Origin: Brevundimonas sp.
Lineage (GTDB): Bacteria; Pseudomonadota; Alphaproteobacteria; Caulobacterales; Caulobacteraceae
Direction: 5' to 3'
Length of the DNA: 64,000 bases
Assembly: GCA_003248965.1 (NCBI GenBank)
Contig: QFQU01000009.1
Span: 106,738-170,737, forward strand
Shown: piece after piece, positions 39,068 to 51,221 of the stretch
Position numbering within the stretch: position 1 is the stretch's first letter
Layout of the letters: each line of letters opens with the position of its first letter
Translations under genes and position numbers: made by a program
The notes under the pieces: generated by a model
What the model was told of the DNA's origin: nothing
Databases searched by the model: none
Seen by the model: only the letters and a program-made list of their open reading frames with translations

Positions 39068-39969
39068 GTCGCGCCGAAGACAGCGCCCAGGGTCGGTTCG
39101 CCCACGACGGTCGCGCGCCCTTCGCCGACCAACTTCACCAGATGGGCCAGCACCGACAAGGACGCGGCCGGCCAGAGGCGCGGGTCGACGCCGGCGTACA
39201 GGGTCGGGACGATCTCCGCGACGGTGCGGTCGCCCGCCTGAAGCCGCGCCAGGATCTGGGCCTCGCGGTCCAGACGGTGGGCGCGATAGGCGCTCAGGAA
39301 AGGTCGAACCTGGGTGATCGGCGGCCCATGGGTCGGCCAGATCGTCTCGAAGTCGCGGGCGATCACCCGGTTCAGACTGTCCATATAATCGCGCATGTTC
39401 CCGTCCGGCGGGGCGACGACGGTGGTGGACCAGCCCATGACGTGATCGCCGCTGAACAGGGCGTTTTCCTCCTTCAGCGCGAAGGCCATGTGGTTCGAGG
39501 CGTGCCCGGGCGTGGCGACCGCCTCCATCGTCCAGCCGTCGCCCACGACGATCTCGCCGCCCGACAGCACGATGTCGGGGCGGAAATCGGCGTCTTCGTC
39601 CTCGTCCAGCATGCCCGAGGCGTGGGTTTCCTGTAGCGGAGGCCGCGCCGCCAGGATCACGGCGCCCGTCGCCTGGGCGAAAGGACGGGCGAGGGGGGCG
39701 TGGTCGCGATGGGTATGGGTCACGAAGACATGACTGACCGTGCGGTCCGAAACAGCTCGCAGCAGCGCTTCCAGATGCGAATCGTCTAGCGGACCGGGAT
39801 CGACGACCGCCACGGACGCCTCTGAGTCCGGTCGTCCCACGATATAGGTTCCTGTACCCGTAAAGGTGAAAGGCCCTGGATTGTCGGCGACGACGCGCTG
39901 GATCAACAGCGACGCCTGGTCGCGCCGTCCGTAGGTGAAGTCGAATTGGCGCACGAAGGGAATTGTCAT
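39064..39969 (-). CDS. MBL-fold metallo-hydrolase (LACTB2-like)
   Basis: The 301-residue metallo-beta-lactamase-fold protein has the di-zinc motif HTHRDHAPLA, then GHASNHMAF, SGDHVMGWSTTVVAPPDG and the last His in WPTHGPPI. A C-terminal winged-helix-like part (residues about 250-301) is like that in LACTB2. Family members are mostly RNA nucleases or thioesterases, and the substrate cannot be read here. It is convergent with the DUF1499 gene. Confidence 0.88.
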   Translation of the reverse strand: MTIPFVRQFDFTYGRRDQASLLIQRVVADNPGPFTFTGTGTYIVGRPDSEASVAVVDPGPLDDSHLEALLRAVSDRTVSHVFVTHTHRDHAPLARPFAQATGAVILAARPPLQETHASGMLDEDEDADFRPDIVLSGGEIVVGDGWTMEAVATPGHASNHMAFALKEENALFSGDHVMGWSTTVVAPPDGNMRDYMDSLNRVIARDFETIWPTHGPPITQVRPFLSAYRAHRLDREAQILARLQAGDRTVAEIVPTLYAGVDPRLWPAASLSVLAHLVKLVGEGRATVVGEPTLGAVFGAT

Positions 39970-40032
39970 GGCGTCGACCGGTGGCCCCAGGCTTGCGTTA
40001 GGATGTTGGCAACCCTTTCCGGAGCTTTCCCT

Positions 40033-40179
40033 TTGGCCCGTTTGATCGCCTTCGCTGTCTCAAAACGGCTCCAGTCCCTCGTCGCGGCCCTACTGTGTCT
40101 CATGGCGATCCAGTTGGTGACGGCCTCATGCACGCCCGAACCCGCGCCCTATGCGACGCGGACGGCGATTCAGCGGTGA
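40033..40179 (+). CDS. Possible small lipoprotein, 48 residues
   Basis: A TTG at 40033, eight bases after GGAG (40021-40024), opens a frame of 48 codons. The first 32 residues form a signal-like segment (RLQSLVAALLCLMAIQLVTA) ending in Ser-Cys. Cys is followed by a short polar tail, TPEPAPYATRTAIQR. A longer frame from 39946 overlaps the MBL gene and is less likely. No family recognised and the evidence is weak. Confidence 0.3.
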   Translation: MARLIAFAVSKRLQSLVAALLCLMAIQLVTASCTPEPAPYATRTAIQR

Positions 40180-40274
40180 AAATCGAAGACGCATTTGGAG
40201 TCCAAGCACATAAGGAATTTTCTTCTCTCAGGCGGGGCTGAAAATCACCTTCCGCGACGGAACGGCAGTGTGGT

Positions 40275-40377
40275 GCAACTGTGACAGTTGCGTCATGCTT
40301 GTGGCTGTACTGTGTCTTGCTACTGGACTTGTCGTCAGGGTTGGTATCGTCTCCTCCCGACCAGTCGTGGGGACTGG
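40275..40377 (+). promoter_or_regulatory. Structured 5' region of the TonB receptor gene
   Basis: The 255-base gap 40180-40434 holds two dyads: GCAACTG-tga-CAGTTGC (40275-40291, perfect) and CCAGTC-gtggg-GACTGG (40361-40377, perfect). The first looks like an operator; the second would form a hairpin in the mRNA leader. I could not identify a promoter or a known riboswitch. Confidence 0.4.
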
Positions 40378-40434
40378 AGTGAACAGGATTCGGCCGGACA
40401 TCATGTGTCTCGGTCGCCCTCGGGAGAAGTGTCC

Positions 40435-43305
40435 TTGACCAATCTTATCTATCGCCGCAGCCTGCTTGCCAGCACCATCATCGGTGGTGCAGCGCTGGCG
40501 CTTGCGGCCACGCCGTCCTTTGCGCAGTCGCAGGACGGTACAACCGAAGTGGGCGAAATCGTCGTCACCGGTTCGCGCATCGTTCGACAGGACTATGTCG
40601 CCAACAGCCCTGTCGCCACGGTCAGCGCCGAGCAGATTCAGGCGCGCGGCGATGTGAACGTCGAACAGATCCTGAACCAGCTGCCGCAGGTGGTTCCCGG
40701 CCTTTCGGCCAACTCCAACAACCCTGCGAACGGCTCGGCCACAGTCGACCTGCGCGGCCTTGGCCCGAGCCGCACCCTGGTGCTGGTGAACGGCCGCCGC
40801 TTCGTGCCCTACGACAAGTCCAACGCCGTCGACCTGAACAGCATCCCGGCGGCGCTGATCGAGCGTGTGGAAGTCGTCAGCGGCGGCGCCTCGGCGACCT
40901 ACGGCTCCGACGCCCTGGCCGGCGTGGTCAACTTCATCTTCAAGGATAACTTCGAAGGTCTGGCCGTAAGCACCCAATATGGCATTTCGGGCTATGGCGA
41001 CGGCGAGCAGTTCAACGCTTCGGCGATGTTCGGCGCCAATATCGCCGACGGCCGCGGCAACGTGACCGGTTTCGTCGGTTATGCCGACCGTGACGGCTTC
41101 CTGCCGAATGAAGATCGTTCCTGGGCGCTCAGCAGCAACGCAGGCGGTTCGGGCACCGGCATCTATGGCGGCTTGAACAACCTGGGCACCAATCCCTACA
41201 CCGCTGCTGGCTGTCCGACGGCTAGCCCCTGCCGCCGTTCGTTCCGCACCCCGGGGGTTCCTGGCGCGTTTAACAACGACTTCGGCCTCGGTCCGTCCAG
41301 CGACCGTTACGACTTCGCGCCGGTCAACCTGCTGCAATCGCCCTCCGAGCGTTACAACGCGGTACTGCTGGGACATTACGACATCACCGATAAGGTGACG
41401 GCCTTCACCGAAGTCTTCTATACCAATACACGCAACAACATTCAGTTGGCGCCGACGCCGGCGACAGGGATCAACATTCCGTACGGCAACTATTTCGTGC
41501 AGAATTACCCGGCGCTCCTGTCCTACGCCAACTCGCGTCCCAATCCGACCGCCCCCCTGAACTTTGACCGTCGTATGGCCGAAGTCGGGGCTCGCGTCGA
41601 AAGCCACGACACCAATGTTCTGCAGTTCAACGGCGGTCTTCGCGCCGACTTGGGCGGTGACTGGAAGGCGGAGGGTGTTTACGCCTACGGTCGCACCGAA
41701 CTACGCACGTCGATCGAGAACGACGTGTCTCGTTCGCGTCTGGCGGCCGCTCTGGCCGCGGGTGGCACCGCGACGAGCTGCGCTGCTTCTATGCTGCAGA
41801 TCTTCCCTGGTTGCGTTCCCGTCAATCTGTTCGGCGCGGGCACCATTACCCCGCAGGCGGCCAACTTCATTCGCCTGAACTTCGCCGACACCAGCATTTT
41901 CGAGCGCCAGAACCTGACCTTCAACGTCACCGGCACCGCGTTTGAGTTGCCGGCGGGACCGCTGTCCGTCGCCTTCGGCGCCGAATATCGTGAAGACAAG
42001 CTGAGCTTTACGCCCGACGCCGCCAAGGCTTCGGGGGACATCTTCGGCTTCAACGCCGAGCGCCCCGTCGCCGGTCGTACGGAATCTAAGGAACTGTATG
42101 CAGAGGCGGCCGTGCCGCTGGTGCGTGACGTTCCCTTCGTCAAGTCGCTGGAACTCGAACTTGGCGTTCGCATGGCGGACTACGATACGGTGGGCAAGAT
42201 CTACGCCTACAAGGCTGGCGGTTCGTGGGAGCCTGTCGATAGCCTGCGCTTCCGCGGCCTGTATCAGCGCGCCGTCCGTGCGCCGAACGTGTTCGAGCTG
42301 TTCCAGGCGAACGACCAAGGCTTCCCGGCCGTGCTCGATCCCTGCACCACCAGGAACCCGTCGACGGGTGCGGCTCGCACTCTGTCGACCGGCGTGCGCA
42401 ACTTCTGCACCACGCAACTTGGCTTCGATCCGGTGACCACCGGCTTTGTCGCCCAGAATACGCAGACGGAATCCTTCTTCTACGGGAACCCGAATCTGAA
42501 GGAAGAAACGTCTGATACCGTCACGCTAGGCGCGGTTTGGCAGCCGACCTTTGTGCCCGGTCTGTCGATGTCGCTCGATTACTACGACATCAAGGTCGAG
42601 GACTATATCGGCACCATCTTCGGCGGCGTGTCGGGCATTGTGAACCAGTGCTTCGCGGCCGGCGCTGCGGCGTCCGGCACGACGGGCGCCCCGGTCTCGG
42701 CGGTTGCAGAGTGCAACAACGCCGGCATCGGCTTGCCGCTGATCTATCGTGACCCGGCGGGCAACCTGAAGGCGCGCGCGCCTCTGGGCAACGTGTCCCA
42801 ACTGCAAACCAGCGGCGTCGACTTCTCGACGCGCTATGGCTGGAATGTGCCGTGGGCCGGCGGCTTCTGGGGTGACAAGCTCGATATCGCCGTCAACCTG
42901 ACCTATCTCGACAGCTACGAGCTGGACGGAATCGAGTACAAGGGCACGGTGGGCGCCTACAACATCAGCGCCAGCCTGCCGGAATGGAAGGCCAATGTTT
43001 CGCTCGGCTACGACTTCGGTCCGGTCCGTGTGAACTATTCCGGCACCTACATCGATGCGATGGACAACCAGGGCAACATCCCGGCGTTCGAAGATGGTGG
43101 CTATGTCGGCACCAAAGCCTACTGGTACCACGACGTCAGCGCCTCGTATGATGTCAACGACAACATCGAGATCTTCGGTGGGGTTCGCAACCTGGCGGAC
43201 AAGGCCCCGCCTGTGTTCGACAACGCCAACGACGGCAATACCGATCCGAATAACTTCGACGTGGTCGGTCGCTACTTCTTCGTGGGTGCACGTCTGAAAT
43301 ACTGA
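40435..43305 (+). CDS. TonB-dependent outer-membrane receptor
   Basis: The 956-residue receptor has a signal peptide (ASTIIGGAALALAATPSFAQ) and a TonB-box-like EIVVTGSRI. The plug domain carries VDLRGLGPSRTLVLVNGRRF and SGGASATYGSDALAGVVNF. The beta barrel ends FFVGARLKY. It imports a TonB-energised ligand; the Caulobacterales/sphingomonad plug type often serves plant sugars, but no adjacent enzyme or regulator identifies the ligand. TTG 40435 with GGGAG eight bases before it is preferred over upstream codons. A terminator follows. Confidence 0.95.
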   Translation: MTNLIYRRSLLASTIIGGAALALAATPSFAQSQDGTTEVGEIVVTGSRIVRQDYVANSPVATVSAEQIQARGDVNVEQILNQLPQVVPGLSANSNNPANGSATVDLRGLGPSRTLVLVNGRRFVPYDKSNAVDLNSIPAALIERVEVVSGGASATYGSDALAGVVNFIFKDNFEGLAVSTQYGISGYGDGEQFNASAMFGANIADGRGNVTGFVGYADRDGFLPNEDRSWALSSNAGGSGTGIYGGLNNLGTNPYTAAGCPTASPCRRSFRTPGVPGAFNNDFGLGPSSDRYDFAPVNLLQSPSERYNAVLLGHYDITDKVTAFTEVFYTNTRNNIQLAPTPATGINIPYGNYFVQNYPALLSYANSRPNPTAPLNFDRRMAEVGARVESHDTNVLQFNGGLRADLGGDWKAEGVYAYGRTELRTSIENDVSRSRLAAALAAGGTATSCAASMLQIFPGCVPVNLFGAGTITPQAANFIRLNFADTSIFERQNLTFNVTGTAFELPAGPLSVAFGAEYREDKLSFTPDAAKASGDIFGFNAERPVAGRTESKELYAEAAVPLVRDVPFVKSLELELGVRMADYDTVGKIYAYKAGGSWEPVDSLRFRGLYQRAVRAPNVFELFQANDQGFPAVLDPCTTRNPSTGAARTLSTGVRNFCTTQLGFDPVTTGFVAQNTQTESFFYGNPNLKEETSDTVTLGAVWQPTFVPGLSMSLDYYDIKVEDYIGTIFGGVSGIVNQCFAAGAAASGTTGAPVSAVAECNNAGIGLPLIYRDPAGNLKARAPLGNVSQLQTSGVDFSTRYGWNVPWAGGFWGDKLDIAVNLTYLDSYELDGIEYKGTVGAYNISASLPEWKANVSLGYDFGPVRVNYSGTYIDAMDNQGNIPAFEDGGYVGTKAYWYHDVSASYDVNDNIEIFGGVRNLADKAPPVFDNANDGNTDPNNFDVVGRYFFVGARLKY

Positions 43306-43330
43306 TCCACCCAGGATCGATTGAAACTGA

Positions 43331-43360
43331 GGCGGTGGAGCAACGCTCCGCCGCCTTTTT
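43331..43360 (+). terminator. Rho-independent terminator after the TonB receptor
   Basis: GGCGGTGGAGC-aac-GCTCCGCCGCC forms an 11-bp stem with one G-T pair, followed by five T residues. It begins 26 bases after the receptor stop. Confidence 0.9.
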
Positions 43361-43449
43361 CGTTGGGGCGCGGTCGCAGAAAAACCATCTGGGGCTGAGA
43401 GCGTTAAGCTTCGCCGCCCGCAGTCGTGGCGCAGAGTTCAAGGACCATC

Positions 43450-44037
43450 ATGTTGAAGACCCTTCTTGGCGGCGTCGCCGCCCTGTCGCTGATCGGCGCG
43501 AGCAGCCCCGTGTTCGCTCAGGAGGCCGAAGGCCCCGTGGTGACACGCGCGCGACCCGCCGAGACGGTGGACGCCCTGAAGGTGCGCGAAGCCATCGCCT
43601 ACGCCAATCCTCTGCCGCGTGGTGCGCCGACGTCCGACTATCCGCTTGTCGCCTGGTGCGACGCCTTGGTGACAGGCCATGCCGATCTGGGGGAGACCCT
43701 GACCGACCATGCGCCGGAAGACCTGGAACTGATCCGTCTGGGTCGTCTGGAAGCGCAGGATTTTCGTAGCGCCCTGGCCGTCGCCCAGCCGCGCCAGAAC
43801 GCCGCATCGAAGGCCGAAGCCGCGCGTGCCGTCGCAGCAGTGAAGGCGCAATGGGCGCCGCTGTTGGCAAGCCAGGACGAGGCGGCGCGCAGCCAGTCGT
43901 TCGGCCTGTTCTATGGCCTGCCGGGCCGCTGCGAACACGCGGCGCGTCGTATCCGCGAGAACATCACCACCCCGCCGGCGACGCCGGCGGAGGTCGGGTT
44001 GGAAGCCCCTGCCACTGCGCCTTCCAGCGCCAACTGA
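43450..44037 (+). CDS. Secreted protein of unknown function
   Basis: The 195-residue product starts at ATG 43450 (MLKTLLGGVAALSLIGASSP), giving a cleavable signal peptide ending in FAQ. The mature part is alpha-helical with two cysteines (WCDAL and GRCEHAA) that may form a disulfide, and an Ala/Pro-rich C-terminus. I do not recognise a family. It follows the TonB receptor terminator and so is its own unit; a functional link is not shown. Confidence 0.65.
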   Translation: MLKTLLGGVAALSLIGASSPVFAQEAEGPVVTRARPAETVDALKVREAIAYANPLPRGAPTSDYPLVAWCDALVTGHADLGETLTDHAPEDLELIRLGRLEAQDFRSALAVAQPRQNAASKAEAARAVAAVKAQWAPLLASQDEAARSQSFGLFYGLPGRCEHAARRIRENITTPPATPAEVGLEAPATAPSSAN

Positions 44038-44077
44038 TCCACGGGTGAAGCGACGGGAAGCGGCGGTCTGGCCTCGG

Positions 44078-46743
<2,666 letters not shown>

Positions 46744-46744
<1 letters not shown>

Positions 46745-47832
46745 CAGGAGGCCAACTCGAAGGGTTCCAGGCCGCTTAGGCGCAAGGCCACGGGGCGTGC
46801 CGGGATGACGCGCGGCTTGAGCGACGCCACCTCCTCGGCGACGTGTTTAATGTGGTCCGGCGTCGTGCCGCAGCAGCCGCCGACGATGTTGACCAGGCCC
46901 GAGGCGGCCCATTCCTCGATGAAGTGGGCGGTCTCGTGGGGCTGTTCGTCGTACTGGCCCATGGCGTTGGGCAGGCCCGCGTTGGGATAGGCGGCGACCA
47001 GGGTGTCGGCGACGCGGCTCAGTTCGGCGATGAAGGGCCGCATCAGGTCGGCGCCGAGGGCGCAGTTGAAGCCGACGGCGAACGGCTTGGCATGCCGCAC
47101 GCTGTTCCAGAAGGCCTCGGCCGTCTGTCCCGACAGGGTCCGCCCCGAGCGGTCGGTGATGGTGCCCGAGATCCAGATGGGCAGGGGTTCCAGACCCTCG
47201 TCCTCCAGATCCTTGATCGCCTTGATGCAGGCCTTGCAGTTCAGCGTGTCGGTGATGGTCTCGATCAGATAGAGATCGACACCGCCCTCGTTCAGCGCCT
47301 TCACCTGATGACGATAGGCGTCATAGACCTGGTCGAAGGTCACGCTGCGGGCGCCCGGGTCGTTCACGTCGGACGACATGGACAGCATCTTGTTCAAGGG
47401 GCCGATGGAGCCGGCGGCGAAGCGGGGCTTCGACGGCTCCTTTTCCGTCCAGCGGTCGGCGGCGGCGCGGGCCAGCCGCGCGCCTTCCAGATTGATGTCC
47501 CACACGGCCTGGGCGTCTAGGGCGTAGTCCTCCTGGGCGATGGTGGTGCCTGAGAAGGTGTTGGTCTCGGATATGTCGGCGCCCGCTGCGTAATACTGGT
47601 CGTGCAGGTCGGAAATGATGTCGGGCCGGGTGATGCAGAGGATGTCGTTGTTCCCCTTCATCTGGTGCTTTTCGTCATAGCCGTTGGCGGCGACGAAGCG
47701 GTCGGCGCGGAAATCGGCCTCGTCCAGCCCACGACGCTGGATCATGACGCCCCAGCTGCCGTCCAGGACAAGAATGCGCTCCTTGGCCGCCTGATGCAGG
47801 GCGGCGATACGTTCGACACGGGAAAGGGGCAT
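46744..47832 (-). CDS. metH: Methionine synthase, homocysteine-binding half (split MetH)
   Basis: The 362-residue protein is the zinc homocysteine methyltransferase module. It has EFRAxRF-like ADFRADRFVAANG, NTFSGTT, the first Cys in VGFNCALGADLM and the Cys pair GGCCGTTPDHI that bind zinc. ATG 47832 is the start; the frame upstream is a shadow. The stop overlaps the second half by one base, and the start overlaps metF. Splitting MetH is known in alphaproteobacteria, so this is not a broken gene. Confidence 0.97.
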
Positions 47833-48785
47833 CAGGCGACGGCCTTGTGTTCGCGCACGCCCAGCACCCGACAGATGGCGTAAACCAGTTCGGCCCGGTT
47901 CAGCGTGTAGAAGTGGAAGTCTGAGAAACCCTCTTCCTGAAGACGCGCGCAGGTCTCTGCGGCGATGGAGGCGGCCAGCAACTTGCGGGTCTCGGGATCG
48001 TCGTCCAGGCCGTCGAAATGGGCCGCCAGCCAGTCGGGCAGGGCCGCGCCGCACGCCGCCGTCATCCGCTTCAGTCCGGCGAAGTTCGACACGGGCATGA
48101 TGCCGGGGACCAGCGGAATTTTGATCCCCGCCGAGCGCACCCTGTCGCGGAAGCGCAGGAAAGCCTCGATGTCGAAGAAGAACTGGGTCACGGCGCGGGT
48201 GGCGCCCGAATCGACCTTGGCCTTCAGAACCTCGATGTCGTGGTCGATGGAGGGGCTTTCCGGGTGCTTTTCCGGATAGGCGCCGACCGTCACCTCGAAC
48301 CCGCCGATACGGCTGATGGCGGCGGTCAGTTCGGTGGCGTTGGCGTAGCCGTCGGCGCGGGGCTGATAGGCGCCGCCGATGCCGGCCGAACCCGGCGGGT
48401 CGCCGCGCAGGGCCACGATGTGATCGACGCCGATGGCCTTGTAGCCCTGGATCACCTCATCCACCTCGTCGCGGCTGGCCTCCACGCAGGTCAGGTGGGC
48501 GGCGGGGCGCAGGGTCGTCTCGCTTATGATGCGCTGGACCGTGCGGTGGGTGCGTTCGCGGGTGGAGCCGCCGGCGCCGTAGGTGACGGAGACGAAGGCG
48601 GGGTTCAGCGGCTCCAGCCGACGGATCGCCTTCCATAGATTGGCCTCGGCCTCGTCCGACTTGGGCGGAAAGAATTCGAAGGAGACATTGACGGCGTTGT
48701 GGTTCGATCCCGCGCGCGCGACGGGCCCCAGCGGCGAAAGCAGAAGGGCGCGGGCTTCGGCCAGATTCAGGGCGGGGGCGGCCAT
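47832..48785 (-). CDS. metF: Methylenetetrahydrofolate reductase
   Basis: The 317-residue FAD enzyme makes 5-methyl-tetrahydrofolate, the methyl donor for MetH. It has NVSFEFFPPKSDEAE near the start (Glu in FEFFPPK), TYGAGGSTRERT, the VALRGDPPG loop and GAYPEKHPES. The start overlaps the regulator stop by one base, and the stop overlaps metH. Co-transcription places methyl donor supply and methionine synthase under one regulator. Confidence 0.97.
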   Translation of the reverse strand: MAAPALNLAEARALLLSPLGPVARAGSNHNAVNVSFEFFPPKSDEAEANLWKAIRRLEPLNPAFVSVTYGAGGSTRERTHRTVQRIISETTLRPAAHLTCVEASRDEVDEVIQGYKAIGVDHIVALRGDPPGSAGIGGAYQPRADGYANATELTAAISRIGGFEVTVGAYPEKHPESPSIDHDIEVLKAKVDSGATRAVTQFFFDIEAFLRFRDRVRSAGIKIPLVPGIMPVSNFAGLKRMTAACGAALPDWLAAHFDGLDDDPETRKLLAASIAAETCARLQEEGFSDFHFYTLNRAELVYAICRVLGVREHKAVA

Positions 48786-49747
48786 CAGGCGGTCTTTCGG
48801 TCGGATTGGGCGCGGCGCTCGGCCGTCCAGATGGTCACGGTCAGGCCCTCGTTGTCGGGGGGCAGGGCGATGGGCGCCGAAGGGGTCAGGCCCGCGCTGG
48901 TCAGCCAGTCGCAAATCTCGGCGTCCGAGAAGCCCAGGCGGCGATGCTGATGGGCCTCGCGCATGTGTTCGAAGTCGTGGGGCGCGAAATCGACGATGAC
49001 CAGACGACCGCCCGCACTGACCAGGCGCGCGGCCTCGGACACGGCGGCGGCGGGATCGGCGAGGTAGTGCAGAACCTGGTGCACGATCACCAGATCGGCG
49101 CTGGCGGCGGGCAGGCGGGTCGAGAAGATGTCGCCGTGGCGCAGTTCGACCTTGTCGAGTCCGGCGCGCGAGACATTGGTGCGGGCGATGTTCAGCATGT
49201 TCTGGCTGAGATCCAGCCCGACCGACATTTTCGCCTTCTTGCCGAACAGGGTCAGCATCCGGCCCGAGCCGGTGCCCAGGTCCACGACCCGTTCGAACGG
49301 GCCGGGGCCGACCGCCCGCTCCAGCGCCGCCTCGACGGCGCTTTCGCTGACATAGAGGGAGCGCAGCCGGTCCCACTGGGGCGCGACCTGTTCGAAATAG
49401 TCGGCGGCGGCGGCCTCGCGCTCCTTGCGTACGTCGTCCAGGCGGCGATGGTCGGCCTCGCCCGCGTCGTCGGCCAGGATGTCCAGCACGGTGTCGATCA
49501 GCCGACGCGCCTGGGCGTCGTGCGACAGACGATAATAGACCCGCGCCCCATCGGGGAAACGTTCGATCAGCCCGGCGTCGGTCATCAGCTTCAGATGGCG
49601 CGACACGCGCGGCTGGCTCTGGTCCAGGATGCGCGACAACTCCATGACCGACAGTTCCTCGCCGCCCAGCAGCGAAAGAATGCGGAGACGGGTCGGTTCG
49701 CCTGCGGCGCGCAGGGCTTCGACGGTCTGATCGGCGGACAGGCTCAT
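48785..49747 (-). CDS. ArsR-type repressor fused to a SAM-dependent methyltransferase domain (SahR-like)
   Basis: The 320-residue protein has an ArsR winged helix at residues about 10-80 (LDQSQPRVSRHLKLMTDAGL) and a Rossmann methyltransferase domain with SAM motif VVDLGTGSGRM at about 154-164. It is first in the metF-metH operon. The family SahR, an S-adenosylhomocysteine-responsive ArsR regulator of methionine genes in Proteobacteria, fits in context and fold. The start at ATG 49747 is used because the upstream frame runs through the operator. No clear ribosome site is seen. Confidence 0.82.
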   Translation of the reverse strand: MSLSADQTVEALRAAGEPTRLRILSLLGGEELSVMELSRILDQSQPRVSRHLKLMTDAGLIERFPDGARVYYRLSHDAQARRLIDTVLDILADDAGEADHRRLDDVRKEREAAAADYFEQVAPQWDRLRSLYVSESAVEAALERAVGPGPFERVVDLGTGSGRMLTLFGKKAKMSVGLDLSQNMLNIARTNVSRAGLDKVELRHGDIFSTRLPAASADLVIVHQVLHYLADPAAAVSEAARLVSAGGRLVIVDFAPHDFEHMREAHQHRRLGFSDAEICDWLTSAGLTPSAPIALPPDNEGLTVTIWTAERRAQSDRKTA

Positions 49748-49752
49748 GAGGT

Positions 49753-49774
49753 CATATAAAGATATCCTTATATG
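49753..49774. promoter_or_regulatory. 22-bp palindromic operator upstream of the SahR-like/met operon
   Basis: The core ATATAAAGATATCCTTATAT (49754-49773) is a palindrome with one mismatched pair, extended by C and G on each side. It is AT-rich in a high-GC region and lies five bases before the regulator ATG, as expected of an ArsR-family autoregulatory site. It also lies 93 bases from the EF-hand gene start. Binding is inferred. Confidence 0.75.
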
Positions 49775-49867
49775 ATTAAGCAAGGAAAAAACGCGGCCCT
49801 GGAAATCCGGCGACGGGAAAACTTCGTGCGCGCGTTTGATGAAGACGTCACCCTTTGGAGAAATCTA

Positions 49868-50266
49868 ATGCGTCTTCTTCTGATCACGGCGCTGGTCGTG
49901 GCCGCTGCAGGCCCCGCCCTGGCGCAAAGCGATTTTCCCGATCCGCCCATGCCGCAGATGTCCGGCGATCAGGCGGGGCCGCGCATGGGTATGATGCGTC
50001 CGCCTGAGCGCGAGACCCTGGCCGAGACGCAGGCGCGGACCGGACGGCTGTTCGACCGTCTGGACGCCAATCATGACGGCGTGATCGACGCGGCCGAACT
50101 GGCCAGTGCGCGGGGCGGGCGGATGCTGACGCGCTTTGACGCGAACGGGGACGGCCGGATCACGCGCGACGAGATGAACGCGGGCGTACAGGCCCTGTTC
50201 AAGACGCTGGACAAGAACGGCGACGGCGTCGTGACCGCTGACGAACGGCCTCAGCGCCCGAACTGA
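49868..50266 (+). CDS. Secreted EF-hand calcium-binding protein
   Basis: The 132-residue product has a signal peptide (MRLLLITALVVAAAGPALAQ) and three EF-hand loops: DANHDGVIDAAE, DANGDGRITRDE and DKNGDGVVTADE, each with the standard 12-residue Ca ligands. A Met/Pro-rich segment precedes them. It probably binds calcium in the periplasm. GGAG (49857-49860) fits ATG 49868; the longer frame from 49772 runs through the operator. It abuts the 2-hydroxyacid dehydrogenase gene, which converges on it. Confidence 0.9.
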   Translation: MRLLLITALVVAAAGPALAQSDFPDPPMPQMSGDQAGPRMGMMRPPERETLAETQARTGRLFDRLDANHDGVIDAAELASARGGRMLTRFDANGDGRITRDEMNAGVQALFKTLDKNGDGVVTADERPQRPN

Positions 50267-51193
50267 TCAGGCCACGGGCGTCTTCAGCGCCTGGCCCGCG
50301 AAATGGGCCTGCAGGTTTTCGATCAGCAGGACCAGCATGCCCTGCACCCCGGCGGTGGTCGCGCCGGCGGTGTGGGGCGTCAGGACGACGTTGGGAACGT
50401 CCGCCCAGCGCGCCGGATCGGTCGGTTCGTCCTGGAAGACGTCCAGCGCCGCCTGGCCCAGGGCGCCGGTCTTCAGCGCCTCGATAAGGGCGTCCTCGTC
50501 CACGACCTGCCCGCGCGAGACATTGACCAGGAGACCGTCCGGTCCCAGGGCCCGGAGGATTTCGCGCGAGATCAGGCCCCGATTGGTCTCGTCGGCCTTG
50601 CAGGCGACCACCAGTATGTCGCTGGCCTGGGCCAGGGCCAGAAGACTGTCGGCGCGGGGCCAATCGGCCTCATGCGGACGCGGCCCCCACCAGGATACCT
50701 CCATCCGGAACACGCCGGCCCGTTGGGCCACTGCGCGGCCGATATGGCCCAGGCCGACGATCCCCAGTTTCTGCCCTGCCAAAGAGGGGGTGATGGTGCG
50801 GGTTTCGACCTTCCATTCGCCGTTGCGGACCTGACGGTCGCCGGAAACGATCTGACGGCGGGCGGCCAGGATCAGGCCCAGGGCGTGGTCGGCGACATCC
50901 TCGTGGTTCACGCCTGGCGCGTGGCTTACGGGCAGGCCGCGCGTCCGACACCAATCGATGTCGATACCGTCGTAGCCGGCGGTGAAACAGGCGATCAGGC
51001 CGAGGTTCGGCAGACGCTCGATGAGGGCCTTGTCGAGCGGATATTCCCCGGCGACGACCAGAGCCCGGATGTCGTGGGCGGCCTCGACCGGCGGCCCCTC
51101 CCAGAAGCGATAGACGTCATAGGCGCTCTCCAGAAAGCCGGAGAGCGGAGCCAGATGCCGCTGCATGATGAGAACGGCGGGGCGTTGGGTCAT
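50267..51193 (-). CDS. D-2-hydroxyacid dehydrogenase (glyoxylate/hydroxypyruvate reductase type)
   Basis: The 308-residue NAD(P)-linked enzyme has the Rossmann loop GIVGLGHIGRAV, the catalytic Arg in VNVSRGQVVDE, Glu in DVFQDEP and His in LTPHTAG. It reduces 2-oxoacids such as glyoxylate or hydroxypyruvate; the exact substrate is not decided by these motifs. It has no operon partner. EttA is transcribed in the same direction 28 bases upstream. Confidence 0.92.
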   Translation of the reverse strand: MTQRPAVLIMQRHLAPLSGFLESAYDVYRFWEGPPVEAAHDIRALVVAGEYPLDKALIERLPNLGLIACFTAGYDGIDIDWCRTRGLPVSHAPGVNHEDVADHALGLILAARRQIVSGDRQVRNGEWKVETRTITPSLAGQKLGIVGLGHIGRAVAQRAGVFRMEVSWWGPRPHEADWPRADSLLALAQASDILVVACKADETNRGLISREILRALGPDGLLVNVSRGQVVDEDALIEALKTGALGQAALDVFQDEPTDPARWADVPNVVLTPHTAGATTAGVQGMLVLLIENLQAHFAGQALKTPVA

Positions 51194-51221
51194 GCAGCGG
51201 CTCCTTTTTCAAGTCAGGCGA

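Noticed and set aside
39946..40032. Longer start for the small lipoprotein at 40033
   Set aside because: It would overlap the MBL gene start and lacks a ribosome site; TTG 40033 with GGAG is more likely.
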